Positions 34,419 to 44,039 of a stretch of 64,000 nt of DNA are shown here, piece by piece. Source of the DNA: Clostridia bacterium. Its GTDB lineage: Bacteria; Bacillota; Clostridia; Lachnospirales; Lachnospiraceae. Location: positions 19,779 through 83,778 of the forward strand of contig CAJTAK010000001.1 of assembly GCA_910574255.1 (NCBI GenBank), read 5' to 3'. Position numbers and translations under genes: made by a program. Within the stretch, counting starts at the first letter, position 1; every line of letters begins with the position of its first letter. The notes below the pieces were generated by a model that was not told the DNA's origin, did not search any database, and was given only the letters and a program-made list of their open reading frames with translations.

Positions 34419-36191
34419 ATGTTTCAGTCAAGAACACATACTTGCAATGACCTGCGTATAGAGCATGCAGGGGAAACCGTAACGCTGACCGGATGGTATG
34501 AAAATCTGCGCAAGGTCAGCAAAAATCTGGGTTTTCTGATTCTGCGTGATTTTTATGGAACAACCCAATTTGTCATTGAAACCGAAGAAATGATGGAAAA
34601 GCTTTCCGGCGTCAACAATGAATCCACATTGTCTGTCACGGGTAAGGTACGGGAGCGTTCCAGCAAGAACCCCAATCTGCCTACAGGGGAGATTGAGGTA
34701 GTGCCGGAGTCTATAGAGGTTTTGGGCAAATGCCGCTACAATGAACTGCCCTTTGAGATTAACCGTTCCAAGGAAGCAGACGAAAATACCCGTCTGCGTT
34801 ACCGCTATTTGGATTTGAGAAATCCGGCAGTAAAGGACCGCATTATTCTGCGCTGCAATGTGGTGGCGGAGCTTAGAAAGAGTATGACAGAGCACGGATT
34901 TTTGGAGATCACCACGCCCATTCTCACCTGTTCCTCTCCGGAAGGTGCAAGAGATTATCTGGTGCCTTCCAGAAATCATCCAGGGAAATTTTATGCACTC
35001 CCCCAGGCACCCCAGCAGTTTAAGCAGCTTTTGATGACCTCTGGATTTGATCGCTACTTTCAGATTGCTCCCTGCTTCCGGGATGAGGATGCCAGAGCCG
35101 ACCGCTCTCCCGGGGAATTTTATCAGCTTGATATGGAGATGGCATTTGCCACCCAGGAGGATGTATTTGCAGTGCTTGAGGATGTGCTTCCCCCTGTTTT
35201 TGCAAAGTATGGGACTTATGGTACGGCTTCAAAAGCCCCCTTTAAGCGTATTTCCTTCCACGAAGCTATGGAACGGTATGGATCGGACAAGCCGGATCTG
35301 CGGATTGATCTGACTCTGACAGACGCTGCCGGCTGTATGGAGGACTGCGGCTTTGGTCCCTTTGAGGGGCAGAATGTACAGGCTGTGGTATTCAGTAAAT
35401 TCGGAGCTACAAGAAAAGTAATTGATAAAATGTGTGCAGACGTGGAGGTACAGACAGGAAATAAGGCATACTGGTTCCGTTTGGATGAAAAGGGCGAATT
35501 AGTAGGAGGCATCTCCAAGTTTCTGGCAGAGCGAAAGGATGCGGTAATAGAAGCCCTTTCTTTACAGCCAGGCGATTTTGTAGGATTGGCAGCAGGAAAG
35601 AAGGAGACAGCCCAGAAGACAGCCGGCGTGTTCAGGAAGGTTCTTGGAAATACTGTGGAAGGTCATATGAATAAGGAGTGCTATGAGTTCTGCTGGATCG
35701 TAGACTTCCCTATGTATGAGATTGGGGAAGAGTCCGGAAAGCTGGAATTCTGCCATAATCCGTTTTCCATGCCTCAGGGAGGCATGAAGGATCTGCTGGA
35801 AAAGGATCCGCTGGATATTTATGCTTATCAGTATGATTTGGTCTGCAATGGCGTGGAGCTGTCCTCAGGAGCCGTTCGGAACCATGACCCGGAGATTATG
35901 GTAAAAGCTTTTGAGCTGGTGGGACTGGGAGAAGAAGATGTGAAGGCGAAGTTCCCGGCCATGTATAATGCTTTCTGTTACGGAGCACCGCCCCACGCAG
36001 GGATTGCTCCCGGAGTTGACCGCATGGTGATGCTGATTGCAGGCGAAGAGAGTATCCGGGAGATTATTCCATTCCCCATGAACAAGACGGCTCAGGATGT
36101 AATGATGGGAGCGCCGGCCGAGGTAGATCCCCAGCAGCTTAAGGATGTGCACATTGGGCTTGAACTGCCGGAGGAGAAGAAAGAGTCCTAA
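34419..36191 (+). CDS. aspS: Aspartyl-tRNA synthetase, bacterial type
   Basis: A 590-residue class II enzyme. The N-terminal OB-fold anticodon domain is followed by the catalytic core with FLEITTPILTCSSPEGARDYLVP, CFRDEDARADR and the C-terminal GIAPGVDRMVM. A central GAD insertion is present, as expected for the bacterial form. The ATG at 34419 follows AGGAGG; an in-frame ATG at 34320 would lie inside the structured leader. No terminator is seen after hisS, so copy B of the leader probably lies inside a hisS-aspS transcript. Confidence 0.96.
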   Translation: MFQSRTHTCNDLRIEHAGETVTLTGWYENLRKVSKNLGFLILRDFYGTTQFVIETEEMMEKLSGVNNESTLSVTGKVRERSSKNPNLPTGEIEVVPESIEVLGKCRYNELPFEINRSKEADENTRLRYRYLDLRNPAVKDRIILRCNVVAELRKSMTEHGFLEITTPILTCSSPEGARDYLVPSRNHPGKFYALPQAPQQFKQLLMTSGFDRYFQIAPCFRDEDARADRSPGEFYQLDMEMAFATQEDVFAVLEDVLPPVFAKYGTYGTASKAPFKRISFHEAMERYGSDKPDLRIDLTLTDAAGCMEDCGFGPFEGQNVQAVVFSKFGATRKVIDKMCADVEVQTGNKAYWFRLDEKGELVGGISKFLAERKDAVIEALSLQPGDFVGLAAGKKETAQKTAGVFRKVLGNTVEGHMNKECYEFCWIVDFPMYEIGEESGKLEFCHNPFSMPQGGMKDLLEKDPLDIYAYQYDLVCNGVELSSGAVRNHDPEIMVKAFELVGLGEEDVKAKFPAMYNAFCYGAPPHAGIAPGVDRMVMLIAGEESIREIIPFPMNKTAQDVMMGAPAEVDPQQLKDVHIGLELPEEKKES

Positions 36192-36206
36192 GGATATATA
36201 TATTGA

Positions 36207-36512
36207 TTATGTAAAAACAACAAAGAATGCAGCTACCGTAGATAGGTAGTGCAGAAAAAGAATAGCCAGGATTATCTGGATGATTAAAATGCAGGGCATA
36301 CCGATGACAAAGGCGGTATGCCTTGTTTTATGCCGGAAAATCTGCATACCAAGGATAGAGCCGACACTGCCGCCCAGGATTGCGGCGAGAAACAGCGTTC
36401 TTTCCGGTATGCGCCATTTTCTGTTGCGGGCTTTGTACTTATCCAGACCCATAAGAATAAAACCAAGAACATTTATAAAAAATAGATAGCAGAGTATAAT
36501 ATCGGATAGCAT
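36207..36512 (-). CDS. DUF1294 small membrane protein
   Basis: A 101-residue protein with three or four hydrophobic segments around the family core GLDKYKARNRKWRIPE, followed by LFLAAILGGSVGSILGM and a C-terminal helix. The DUF1294 family has no known function. It is transcribed towards aspS and away from glyA, alone on its strand here. Its start has AGGTGATC upstream. Confidence 0.82.
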   Translation of the reverse strand: MLSDIILCYLFFINVLGFILMGLDKYKARNRKWRIPERTLFLAAILGGSVGSILGMQIFRHKTRHTAFVIGMPCILIIQIILAILFLHYLSTVAAFFVVFT

Positions 36513-36647
36513 GTGATCACCTGCCTTCTGTTATGCTGGTATAATATTTTGCCAAGTATTTGCAGCTGTATTATACCAAATGGCTTGAGAAGTGTAAAGC
36601 TGATTCGATTTCAAGATGCTTTTCTTGAAGGTACAGTAAAAAAGTAC

Positions 36648-36676
36648 TTGCTTTTTTGTATCGTCTCGCATATAAT
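36648..36676 (+). promoter_or_regulatory. Promoter of glyA
   Basis: TTGCTT at 36648-36653 and TATAAT at 36671-36676 with 17-bp spacing. The leader of about 75 nt contains AGACAAATG twice but no riboswitch I recognise. Confidence 0.8.
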
Positions 36677-36756
36677 GAAGCATGTGTTAAAAAGACAAAT
36701 GTACGTTGCAGAAAGACAAATGAAAGGCGCAGAAAAGCAAAAGTAGGAGGAGCTCT

Positions 36757-37998
36757 ATGTATTCTTTTGATGAAGTAAAAGCAGTGGACAGTGAAGTGGC
36801 TGCAGCCATTCAGGCGGAGATGGATCGTCAGAACAGCCACATTGAATTGATTGCATCGGAAAATTGGGTATCCAAAGCTGTTATGGCGGCTATGGGAAGT
36901 CCTTTAACCAATAAATATGCGGAAGGTTATTCTGGAAAGCGCTACTACGGCGGCTGTGAGTGCGTGGATATGGTAGAAGATTTGGCCATTGAGCGTGCGA
37001 AAAAGATCTTTGGCTGTGAGTATGTAAATGTGCAGCCCCATTCCGGTGCTCAGGCGAATATGGCAGTTGAATTTGCCATGCTGGAACCGGGAGATACCAT
37101 TATGGGGCAGAATCTGGCTCATGGCGGACATCTGACACACGGAAGCCCTGCCAACTTTTCCGGAAAGTATTTTAAGGTAGTGCCCTATGGGGTGAATGAT
37201 GACGGTGTGCTGGATTATGAGGAGATTCGCCGTCTGGCTCTGGAGTGCAAGCCGAAGCTTATCATTGCAGGAGCAAGCGCTTATGCCAGAACCATTGACT
37301 TTAAGCGGTTTCGGGAGATTGCGGACGAGGCAGGCGCTTATCTGATGGTAGATATTGCTCATATTGCAGGTTTGGTGGCAGCAGGACTTCATCCAAGTCC
37401 CATTCCCTATGCGCATGTAACTACAACAACTACTCATAAGACCCTTCGGGGACCAAGAGGCGGTATGATTATGTCCGATGCGGAGACAGCAAAGAAGTTC
37501 AACTTCAACAAAGCTGTATTTCCGGGAATCCAGGGCGGTCCTCTGATGCATGTGATTGCGGCTAAGGCAGTTTGCTTTGCCGAAGCGCTGACACCGGAGT
37601 ATAAGGAGTATCAGCAGCAGATTGTAAAGAATGCGCAGGCTCTTTGTAAGGGATTAATGGATCGGGGCATAAAGATTGTATCTGGAGGAACAGATAATCA
37701 TCTGATGCTTGTAGATCTGACTCCCTTTGATTTGACAGGCAAGGAAGTGGAACATCTTCTGGATGCTGCCAATATTACTGCCAACAAGAATACCATTCCC
37801 AATGATCCCAAGTCTGCATTTGTTACCAGCGGAGTTCGCATCGGAACACCGGCAGTAACAGCCAGAGGATTGAAGGAAGCAGATATGGAGACTGTGGCGG
37901 AAGCGGCAGCCATGATGATCAAAGAGGGTGAAGCAGCCACAGAAAAGGCAAAGGCTCTGGTAAAGAGCTTGACAGATAAGTACCCGCTGGATATGTAA
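36757..37998 (+). CDS. glyA: Serine hydroxymethyltransferase
   Basis: A 413-residue PLP enzyme that interconverts serine and glycine and charges tetrahydrofolate with one-carbon units. [25 protein letters not shown], the PLP-lysine motif [11 protein letters not shown] and [13 protein letters not shown] are all present. AGGAGGAGCTCT precedes the ATG. It has its own promoter and terminator. Its folate product feeds thyA and purL, both in this window. Confidence 0.97.
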   Translation: MYSFDEVKAVDSEVAAAIQAEMDRQNSHIELIASENWVSKAVMAAMGSPLTNKYAEGYSGKRYYGGCECVDMVEDLAIERAKKIFGCEYVNVQPHSGAQANMAVEFAMLEPGDTIMGQNLAHGGHLTHGSPANFSGKYFKVVPYGVNDDGVLDYEEIRRLALECKPKLIIAGASAYARTIDFKRFREIADEAGAYLMVDIAHIAGLVAAGLHPSPIPYAHVTTTTTHKTLRGPRGGMIMSDAETAKKFNFNKAVFPGIQGGPLMHVIAAKAVCFAEALTPEYKEYQQQIVKNAQALCKGLMDRGIKIVSGGTDNHLMLVDLTPFDLTGKEVEHLLDAANITANKNTIPNDPKSAFVTSGVRIGTPAVTARGLKEADMETVAEAAAMMIKEGEAATEKAKALVKSLTDKYPLDM

Positions 37999-38099
37999 AT
38001 ATGTAAGAGTGTACCTTAATGGCTAAAATCTGCCTATCTGTGAGAGATGTATTAGAAGATAACTTTGGGTTATAGATTTAGAAAAAATATGAGAAATAA

Positions 38100-38156
38100 A
38101 AAAGAGGATTCTGTAAAAAAAGAGAATTGTTTATTTTACAGGCTCCTCTTTTGATT
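38100..38156 (+). terminator. Terminator after glyA
   Basis: AAAAGAGGA and CTGTAAAA pair with TTTTACAG and TCCTCTTTT around an A/T-rich loop, followed by a T-rich stretch. Confidence 0.8.
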
Positions 38157-38422
38157 TCGAAGACTTCATAGGAAGACGACTCCGTTTTCCAATTCCTATG
38201 ATATCAAAAAATTTAAAGTGAGGGTGATTCCTGTATATGCCATGGTTTTAAGGAATTCTTAAATAGTATTTTCAAAACAGTTGTGCTATACTAGGGATGT
38301 ATTATGTAGATATGGTATATTTGGTTGATTTCTGCGAATAATGAGCTGATTTTGATATATGTATTTGGCTTATGCGGTGGAAATCAGAAGAAGATAGAAA
38401 TTAGCTTATAGAGAAATGGCTT

Positions 38423-38588
38423 CTAGTAGTCCGTACCGGAAATCCTTGTGCATATTTCCGGTCTATTTCTCCGATAGCACAGGTCAAAAAGCCTCGCCGT
38501 AGCACCACTACGTCTGCGTTTTTTGACCTGCACTCTCGGAAAAATATCCTCAGAAATATGCACAAGGATTTCCGATACGGACTACTAG
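38423..38588. mobile_element. 166-bp palindromic MITE-like element, copy 2
   Basis: This copy matches the one at 10898-11063 at 164 of 166 positions, with CTAG at both ends. It ends three bases before the CTGGAGG ribosome site of the ABC gene. Any transcript starting upstream would carry a very long hairpin immediately 5' of the ribosome site. Confidence 0.88.
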
Positions 38589-38613
38589 TAACTGGAGGCA
38601 AAAGGGGAATATT

Positions 38614-39339
38614 ATGGCACAGGAAAGAGAGCCTGTGATTCAGGTAAAGAATTTGTATAAAATTTACCGAGTGGGAAAAAACAAGGTCAGAGCCCTGAAC
38701 GGTGTGGATTTAGAGATTTATAGAGGAGAGTTTTGCTCCATAGTGGGTACTTCCGGTTCGGGTAAATCTACCATGCTGAATATGCTGGCTGGTCTTGAGA
38801 AACCCACTAAGGGCGAGGTGATTATATCAGGGGAGCATCTGGAGCGGATGAATGAGAACCAGCTGGTAAGGTTCCGCCGGGAACATGTGGGTTTTATTTT
38901 TCAATCCTTTAATCTTCTGGGGACAATGAATGCGAAGGAAAATGTGGCTCTGCCGCTGACCTTTCGGGGCGTTCCAAAGAAGGTGCGGCTTGATAAGGCA
39001 GACAAGATGCTGGATCTGGTAGGACTGCGCAAGCATAAGACTCACAAGCCCAATGAGATGTCCGGAGGACAGCAGCAGCGTGTGGGCGTGGCAAGAGCGC
39101 TGGTGGTGGATCCGGAGATTATTTTTGCGGATGAGCCCACAGGTAATCTGGACTCCAATACTTCGGCAGAGGTTATGGAGCTGATGAAAAAGATTGTACG
39201 GGAGCAGAATCAGACGCTGGTGATGGTAACGCATGATAATCATCTGGCCGGTTTTGCGGATCGGATTTTTCATATTATAGACGGAAAAATTGTGAAAATT
39301 GAGGACAACCGGAAGAACGGGGAGGTAGAGACATTATGA
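38614..39339 (+). CDS. MacB/LolD-type ABC transporter ATP-binding protein
   Basis: A 241-residue ATPase. Walker A is GTSGSGKST (about 49-57), the signature is MSGGQQQR, Walker B is [12 protein letters not shown], and the H-loop is VTHD. It belongs to the MacB/LolD/FtsE class that pairs with FtsX-type permeases and often performs mechanical work across the envelope instead of bulk transport. It overlaps the next gene by ATGA. The permease partner is two genes downstream. Its leader carries the palindromic element. Confidence 0.93.
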   Translation: MAQEREPVIQVKNLYKIYRVGKNKVRALNGVDLEIYRGEFCSIVGTSGSGKSTMLNMLAGLEKPTKGEVIISGEHLERMNENQLVRFRREHVGFIFQSFNLLGTMNAKENVALPLTFRGVPKKVRLDKADKMLDLVGLRKHKTHKPNEMSGGQQQRVGVARALVVDPEIIFADEPTGNLDSNTSAEVMELMKKIVREQNQTLVMVTHDNHLAGFADRIFHIIDGKIVKIEDNRKNGEVETL

Positions 39340-41204
39340 GAAGATTGGGATTGATAAAACGAGGACTGGCGCTTGCGCTGTGCGGTATGTTGACGGTTCC
39401 GGCGGTTGGGATGCTGTGGGAGCCGATAGCGGTGGAGGCGAGTAGTCAATTGCCAGGTGGGGAAGGTGCAGGAGATTTTAAAAGAAGTCCTGAAGATGAC
39501 GATCCAGAAAAGCTGTTGGCAAATACAAAGAAAGGCGCACAGGATGAACTTGATGATTATTTTGAATTTAAAAAGGCATCTATTCCGGCAGATAAGCAAA
39601 CAGAAGCTGCAAGCGCAGTAGCTACATCTAAAAAGGCAATTGAAGATTGCAAAAGCTCTGCAGGAATTTCTGATCGTTTGACTGAAGGAAAGGCAAAAGT
39701 GGATTCTTATATCCCGGTGGCTCCAGAGCCCGAACCAGAACCCGAGCCCGAACCAGAGCCTGAGCCCACCACCACAAACAACAACATCATGGTAGGCGGC
39801 AACTGGATCACTCCGGTAGCTAACGGCGGAGCCCAGGTAAGCGTAGTACTTCCTATAGTCAATATGGGCCGCACCCGTGTTAAAAATGTAGTAGTAACCC
39901 CTCAGATCAGCGACGATGCCAGCAAATGGCCCTTTGAGATCGAGACATCCAATTACACCCAGACCATTGATCGTCTTCCCGGTACAGATGACGGGGGAGA
40001 CGATATGGAGCGCCGCAGAGAGCTGACATGGATTTTAAGAACCAGAAAGGATGCACCAGGAGGCTATCGTCCCGTTGTTTTTGATGTAACCTTTGAGAAT
40101 GACGATCACACCCTGACCACCGTGAACCTGACCACCTACGTAAATGTAAAGGGAACTACAGGTACGTCCGCAGACGGAACAGCCTCCACTCCCCGTGTAA
40201 TTGTCACAGGCTTCACCACAGATCCGGAGGAAGTACGTGCAGGTGAGACCTTTACCTTGACCCTGCACATGCAGAATACCTCCAAATCAACGGCAGTTCA
40301 GAATATGCTTTTCGATATTCAGGCAGCCAGTGAGAGCACAGACACTACCTATGTAGCGGCAGCATTTCTTCCCACAGCGGGTTCCAGCACCATCTTTGTA
40401 GATCGGATTGCAGCAGGGGCCACCAAGGACATTTCCATGGAGATGGAGGCCCGGTCCGATTTGGCCCAGAAGCCCTATGTGGTGAATGTAAAGATGAATT
40501 ACGAGGACGAGAGCGTTCATGCCTATGAAAATACAGCCAGCGTATCCATCCCGGTTCGCCAGGAGGCTCGTGTGGATATCAGCAGCATTGAGGTAATGCC
40601 CGATTCCATTGATGTAGGTAACGAAGCCAACGTTATGTTCAGCGTCTACAATATCGGAAAGACAAAGCTTTACAATACAAGCATAAAGTTTATATCAGAT
40701 TCTGTCAGCGGCGGTGATACATATCTGGGCAATATTGAACCAGGCGCAACAGCCAACGTGGACGCATATCTGTCAGGCGCCGCAGCTACCATGGATGACG
40801 GCATTGTAAAGATAGAGATTACCTTTGAGGACGAGGCAGGAGAAGCAACCACCATTGAAAAAGAAATGACTCTGTTTGTTAATGAGATGTATTTCTCGGA
40901 TGACATGATGATGGATGATATGTACGGTGAGGATATGATGGATCAGCAGGGCGGCTTTAAAATCTGGTGGGTGATCGTGCCGGCAGTGCTGATTGTTATC
41001 GGCATTATTATATTTGTTGTAATCCGCAGAAAGAAGAAGAAAAAAGCTCAGGAGCTTCAGGAGTTGGAGGATGATCTGGAGGAACTGAGTGAAGACGGTC
41101 CGGAAGGACGCTCCGGGTACGAAGAAAGTGATGGGGAAACAGAAAAGCTAAGTCCGTGGAAGAAGTGGAAGAAGCGGAGGTCAGAGAAGAGGAACGGTCT
41201 ATGA
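39336..41204 (+). CDS. Surface-anchored CARDB-like protein between ABC ATPase and permease
   Basis: A 622-residue exported protein. A signal peptide covers about 1-37. A helical part is followed by a Pro-Glu dipeptide run (about 129-146) and then three or four Ig-like CARDB-type beta domains (about 150-525), each with a VPxxVxxGxxxxxxxxxxN-like pattern. A Met/Asp-rich segment precedes a single C-terminal membrane helix (about 545-567) and a basic, then acidic, cytoplasmic tail. Start and stop overlap both neighbours by ATGA, so it is translated with the ABC proteins. This suggests an extracellular adaptor of the transporter. COG1361-like proteins occur in similar loci. Confidence 0.82.
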   Translation: MRRLGLIKRGLALALCGMLTVPAVGMLWEPIAVEASSQLPGGEGAGDFKRSPEDDDPEKLLANTKKGAQDELDDYFEFKKASIPADKQTEAASAVATSKKAIEDCKSSAGISDRLTEGKAKVDSYIPVAPEPEPEPEPEPEPEPTTTNNNIMVGGNWITPVANGGAQVSVVLPIVNMGRTRVKNVVVTPQISDDASKWPFEIETSNYTQTIDRLPGTDDGGDDMERRRELTWILRTRKDAPGGYRPVVFDVTFENDDHTLTTVNLTTYVNVKGTTGTSADGTASTPRVIVTGFTTDPEEVRAGETFTLTLHMQNTSKSTAVQNMLFDIQAASESTDTTYVAAAFLPTAGSSTIFVDRIAAGATKDISMEMEARSDLAQKPYVVNVKMNYEDESVHAYENTASVSIPVRQEARVDISSIEVMPDSIDVGNEANVMFSVYNIGKTKLYNTSIKFISDSVSGGDTYLGNIEPGATANVDAYLSGAAATMDDGIVKIEITFEDEAGEATTIEKEMTLFVNEMYFSDDMMMDDMYGEDMMDQQGGFKIWWVIVPAVLIVIGIIIFVVIRRKKKKKAQELQELEDDLEELSEDGPEGRSGYEESDGETEKLSPWKKWKKRRSEKRNGL

Positions 41205-42619
41205 GTGTAGCAGATTTGCTCAAAATGAGCCTTAGCAGCCTTTGGCGCCGAAAGCTTCGGACGATTCTGACCGTTCTTGGTGTAGTTATTGGAACGGCAT
41301 CCATAGTGGTTATGATTTCTCTGGGTCTGGGCCTTAATAAAACCAGCATGGAACAAATCGAACAGTATGGCGGTCTTACTACGATTACGGTTTATTCCAA
41401 CGAGGGCGGCGGCTACAGCTATTATGGCGGCGAAGTGGCAGTTTCTGCGGATGGCGGCAGTGACAGCGACAGCCAGGAACCGGTTCGAATTGATGATGCT
41501 GCCATTGAACAGTTTTCCCATATGGAGCATGTGGAGATAGCATCTCCCGTGCTCAGCACATGGGTTTTGCTGCGTCAGGGCGTGTGGGAGAACAGCGCTT
41601 CCGTTCGCGGCATGAGCAGAGAAGCTCTGGAAAAAATGGATCTGGATGTGAAAGAGGGAAGCCTTCCGGAAGAGGGCGGAGAGCTGCAGTTTTTCTATGG
41701 AAATACGGTGATTACGGACTTTTATAACACAAAGACAGGTATGAACCCTTACTACGAGAATTATGATTATGAGCATCCGGAGAATAACGTGCTGGCAGAT
41801 GTGGATCTAATGAATACACCCATGTTTGTGATTTTTGATACGGATGCCTACTATGAATCTCAATACGGCGGAACGGATGAGAACGGTAATCCCATACCGG
41901 CTCCCAAGAAATATATGGTGCCTGCCTGCGGCCTGATGGACGGAGGTCCGGAGGAATGGGGAGAAAATGCCAACAGCATTCTCTGTGATGTGGAGGCGCT
42001 TAAGGCCCAATTAAAAAAGGTATTCAAGGGAAAGGTAATACCGGGGCAGCCTGCCAACAAGTCGGGAAAGCCCTATAAAGAAATTTATTATAATCAGGCG
42101 TATATCCGTGTGGATGATATGAATTATGTAACAGATGTACAGGACCAGATTCGGGCACTTGGTTTTCAGGCGGAAAGCAATGTGGAGTGGATGAATCAGG
42201 TGCAGGAGCAGTCCAGATCCATTCAGATGGCCCTTGGCGGCATTGGAGCAGTATCCTTCTTTGTGGCAGCCATCGGTATTGCCAACACCATGATGATGTC
42301 CATCTATGAACGAACCAAGGAGATTGGCGTTATGAAGGTGCTGGGCTGCGATATGGGTGCTATTCGGAATATGTTTTTGGCAGAAGCGGGGTTTATCGGC
42401 CTGATTGGAGGAATTGTGGGATTGATGCTGAGTTATGGAATATCGGCCATTATTAATTTTGTCACAAAAGCCAGTTATGCTTCCGGAATTTCCTATATCC
42501 CCATTTATCTTGTGCTTCTGGCTATGATATTTGCAGTATTTATGGGAATGCTGGCAGGTTTGTTTCCGGCTCTTAGAGCCATGCGTCTGAGTGCCCTGGC
42601 AGCGATACGAAATGAGTAG
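41201..42619 (+). CDS. FtsX/MacB-type ABC permease
   Basis: A 472-residue permease. One N-terminal helix (about 20-43, with RRKLRTILTVLGVVIGTASI) is followed by a large extracellular MacB-like domain, then three C-terminal helices beginning near residue 345 (AVSFFVAAIGIANTMMMSIYERTKEIGVMKVLGC). This is the standard MacB topology. The ATG at 41201 overlaps the previous stop as ATGA. An upstream in-frame ATG lies inside that gene. It pairs with the ATPase at 38614. Confidence 0.93.
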   Translation: MSVADLLKMSLSSLWRRKLRTILTVLGVVIGTASIVVMISLGLGLNKTSMEQIEQYGGLTTITVYSNEGGGYSYYGGEVAVSADGGSDSDSQEPVRIDDAAIEQFSHMEHVEIASPVLSTWVLLRQGVWENSASVRGMSREALEKMDLDVKEGSLPEEGGELQFFYGNTVITDFYNTKTGMNPYYENYDYEHPENNVLADVDLMNTPMFVIFDTDAYYESQYGGTDENGNPIPAPKKYMVPACGLMDGGPEEWGENANSILCDVEALKAQLKKVFKGKVIPGQPANKSGKPYKEIYYNQAYIRVDDMNYVTDVQDQIRALGFQAESNVEWMNQVQEQSRSIQMALGGIGAVSFFVAAIGIANTMMMSIYERTKEIGVMKVLGCDMGAIRNMFLAEAGFIGLIGGIVGLMLSYGISAIINFVTKASYASGISYIPIYLVLLAMIFAVFMGMLAGLFPALRAMRLSALAAIRNE

Positions 42620-43907
42620 AGTAATGAGACGACGAAGAAGACGGAGAAGGAGAACGGCAGGAAAAGTCCTGCTGATGGTTCTGCCCATGCTGATAATCAG
42701 CATCAGTATGGGAGCGGCAGCATGGATGGTGATAGACAGAAACGACAGGTCTGGTGAAATTACTGGGCCTGTCATTTTGGCGTATGCAAAAGAGGCGGAA
42801 GCGGTCTGCCAGGAGGCTTTTTCAGAACAGGAGAGAGAAAAAGCAGCAGCTTTGGCCGAAGCTCAGAAAAAAGCAGAGCCAGAGGACACGGAATCAGAGG
42901 AAATGGAATCACAGGAACCGGAAGCACCAAAGGAGCCGGATACCATTCCAAATGCGGAGGATGAGGAGGTAGATCCGGATATGGCGCCCAAGCTTCGGAT
43001 TGTACTGGATCCGGGTCATGGAGGCCCGGGATTGAAGGATGAGCAGGAGCTTGGAGCTATTTACCGGGATACCTATGAGAAATATCTGACTTTGGAGATT
43101 GCAAAAGCTATGCAAGAAGAACTATCTCAGTATGGGAATATAGAGATTTTTATGACCAGGGATACAGATCGAGCGCTGACTTTAAAAGAGAGAGCGGCTT
43201 ATGCAGAATCCGTAGGAGGAGATCTTCTGGTAAGCCTTCATTTAAATGCATCTTTGGAGCATAATTTTTATGGGTCTGAGGTCTTTGTGTCAGCCTTTGA
43301 TCATTTTTATGCCAGAGGTGCAGGGGTGGGAGAGAGCATTCTGAACCAGCTTACAGACTATGGCTTTGTCTCAAAGGGAGTAAAGACCAGATTGGGAAGC
43401 AAGGGAGCGGACTATTATGGCATTATCCGTGAATGCAAAAGTCTGGGAATCCCGGCGCTGATCGTAGAGCATGGCTATATGGATGAGGATTCCGATTGGG
43501 CACGAATGAATACAACAGATGCCCTGAAAGCTCTTGGGCGGCGAGACGGGGCAGGACTTGCAGCGTATTATGGCTTGGAAAAGGGGAAGATACTTTCAGA
43601 GCTCCCGACTATAGATGAGACAATTCCGTCTTCTGTAGTCCGCCCGGATACCACACCGCCGGAAGAAGTGTGGTACAGAAAGGAACAGCAAGGAGACGGA
43701 AGGTGGCTGATCACGCTTCATGGTGTGGAGCGGGAAAGCAGGGTGATGTATTATGACTACAGTCTGGACGGGGGAGAGACTTACAGCAGCTTAAAGCTGT
43801 GGGATAAAGGAGACACAATTCAGTTTCCTATGTCATTAACCGGAGAAGAACAATTGGCCTTTCGGGTATACAACAATTATGAGCTTAGGACAGAAATCGG
43901 CAATTAA
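42612..43907 (+). CDS. N-acetylmuramoyl-L-alanine amidase, membrane-anchored
   Basis: A 431-residue amidase_3 enzyme that cleaves the MurNAc-L-Ala bond of peptidoglycan. The N-terminus holds nine consecutive Arg, then one membrane helix, then a Glu/Pro-rich linker (about 60-120). The catalytic domain starts near 124 with IVLDPGHGG and continues to LLVSLHLNAS and LIVEHGYMDE, giving the zinc His and the Glu. A C-terminal beta domain of about 80 residues follows. It overlaps the permease gene by 8 bp. Linkage of an amidase to a MacB-like transporter resembles the functional pairing of FtsEX with wall hydrolases. Confidence 0.88.
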   Translation: MSRVMRRRRRRRRRTAGKVLLMVLPMLIISISMGAAAWMVIDRNDRSGEITGPVILAYAKEAEAVCQEAFSEQEREKAAALAEAQKKAEPEDTESEEMESQEPEAPKEPDTIPNAEDEEVDPDMAPKLRIVLDPGHGGPGLKDEQELGAIYRDTYEKYLTLEIAKAMQEELSQYGNIEIFMTRDTDRALTLKERAAYAESVGGDLLVSLHLNASLEHNFYGSEVFVSAFDHFYARGAGVGESILNQLTDYGFVSKGVKTRLGSKGADYYGIIRECKSLGIPALIVEHGYMDEDSDWARMNTTDALKALGRRDGAGLAAYYGLEKGKILSELPTIDETIPSSVVRPDTTPPEEVWYRKEQQGDGRWLITLHGVERESRVMYYDYSLDGGETYSSLKLWDKGDTIQFPMSLTGEEQLAFRVYNNYELRTEIGN

Positions 43908-43923
43908 AGTATCTTTAAGGTGC

Positions 43924-43951
43924 TTGTGCCATAGAAATATTGTGTTATACT
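43924..43951 (+). promoter_or_regulatory. Putative promoter of the transglutaminase-like surface protein
   Basis: TTGTGC at 43924-43929 and TATACT at 43946-43951, spaced 16 bp, about 90 bp before the start. A second TATAAT-like sequence overlaps immediately downstream. Confidence 0.55.
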
Positions 43952-44039
43952 ATAATTATACAATGCTTTTGCGTATTTTATATGGAACCCTTAGCTCTGC
44001 ATCTGGCAGATGGACTTGTTTTTACAATGGAGAATCAAA

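Larger units (their letters stand above)
37999..38613 (+). other. Intergenic region between glyA and the ABC operon
   Basis: This 615-bp gap holds no gene. It contains the glyA terminator (38100-38152), a possible -10 TATACT at 38287-38292 with a poor -35, and copy 2 of the palindromic element (38423-38588) just before the ribosome site of the next gene. Confidence 0.75.

Noticed and set aside
36540..36756. Glycine or folate riboswitch before glyA
   Set aside because: After the promoter only about 75 nt remain, with no helices or conserved core of either class.
38401..38601. Possible small gene on the - strand through the palindromic element
   Set aside because: The same translation appears in both copies of the element and reflects its stop-free palindrome; no ribosome site.
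39718..39770. Pro-Glu coding repeat considered as a separate DNA repeat element
   Set aside because: It is a simple in-frame PE linker within the surface protein, a common cell-wall spacer.
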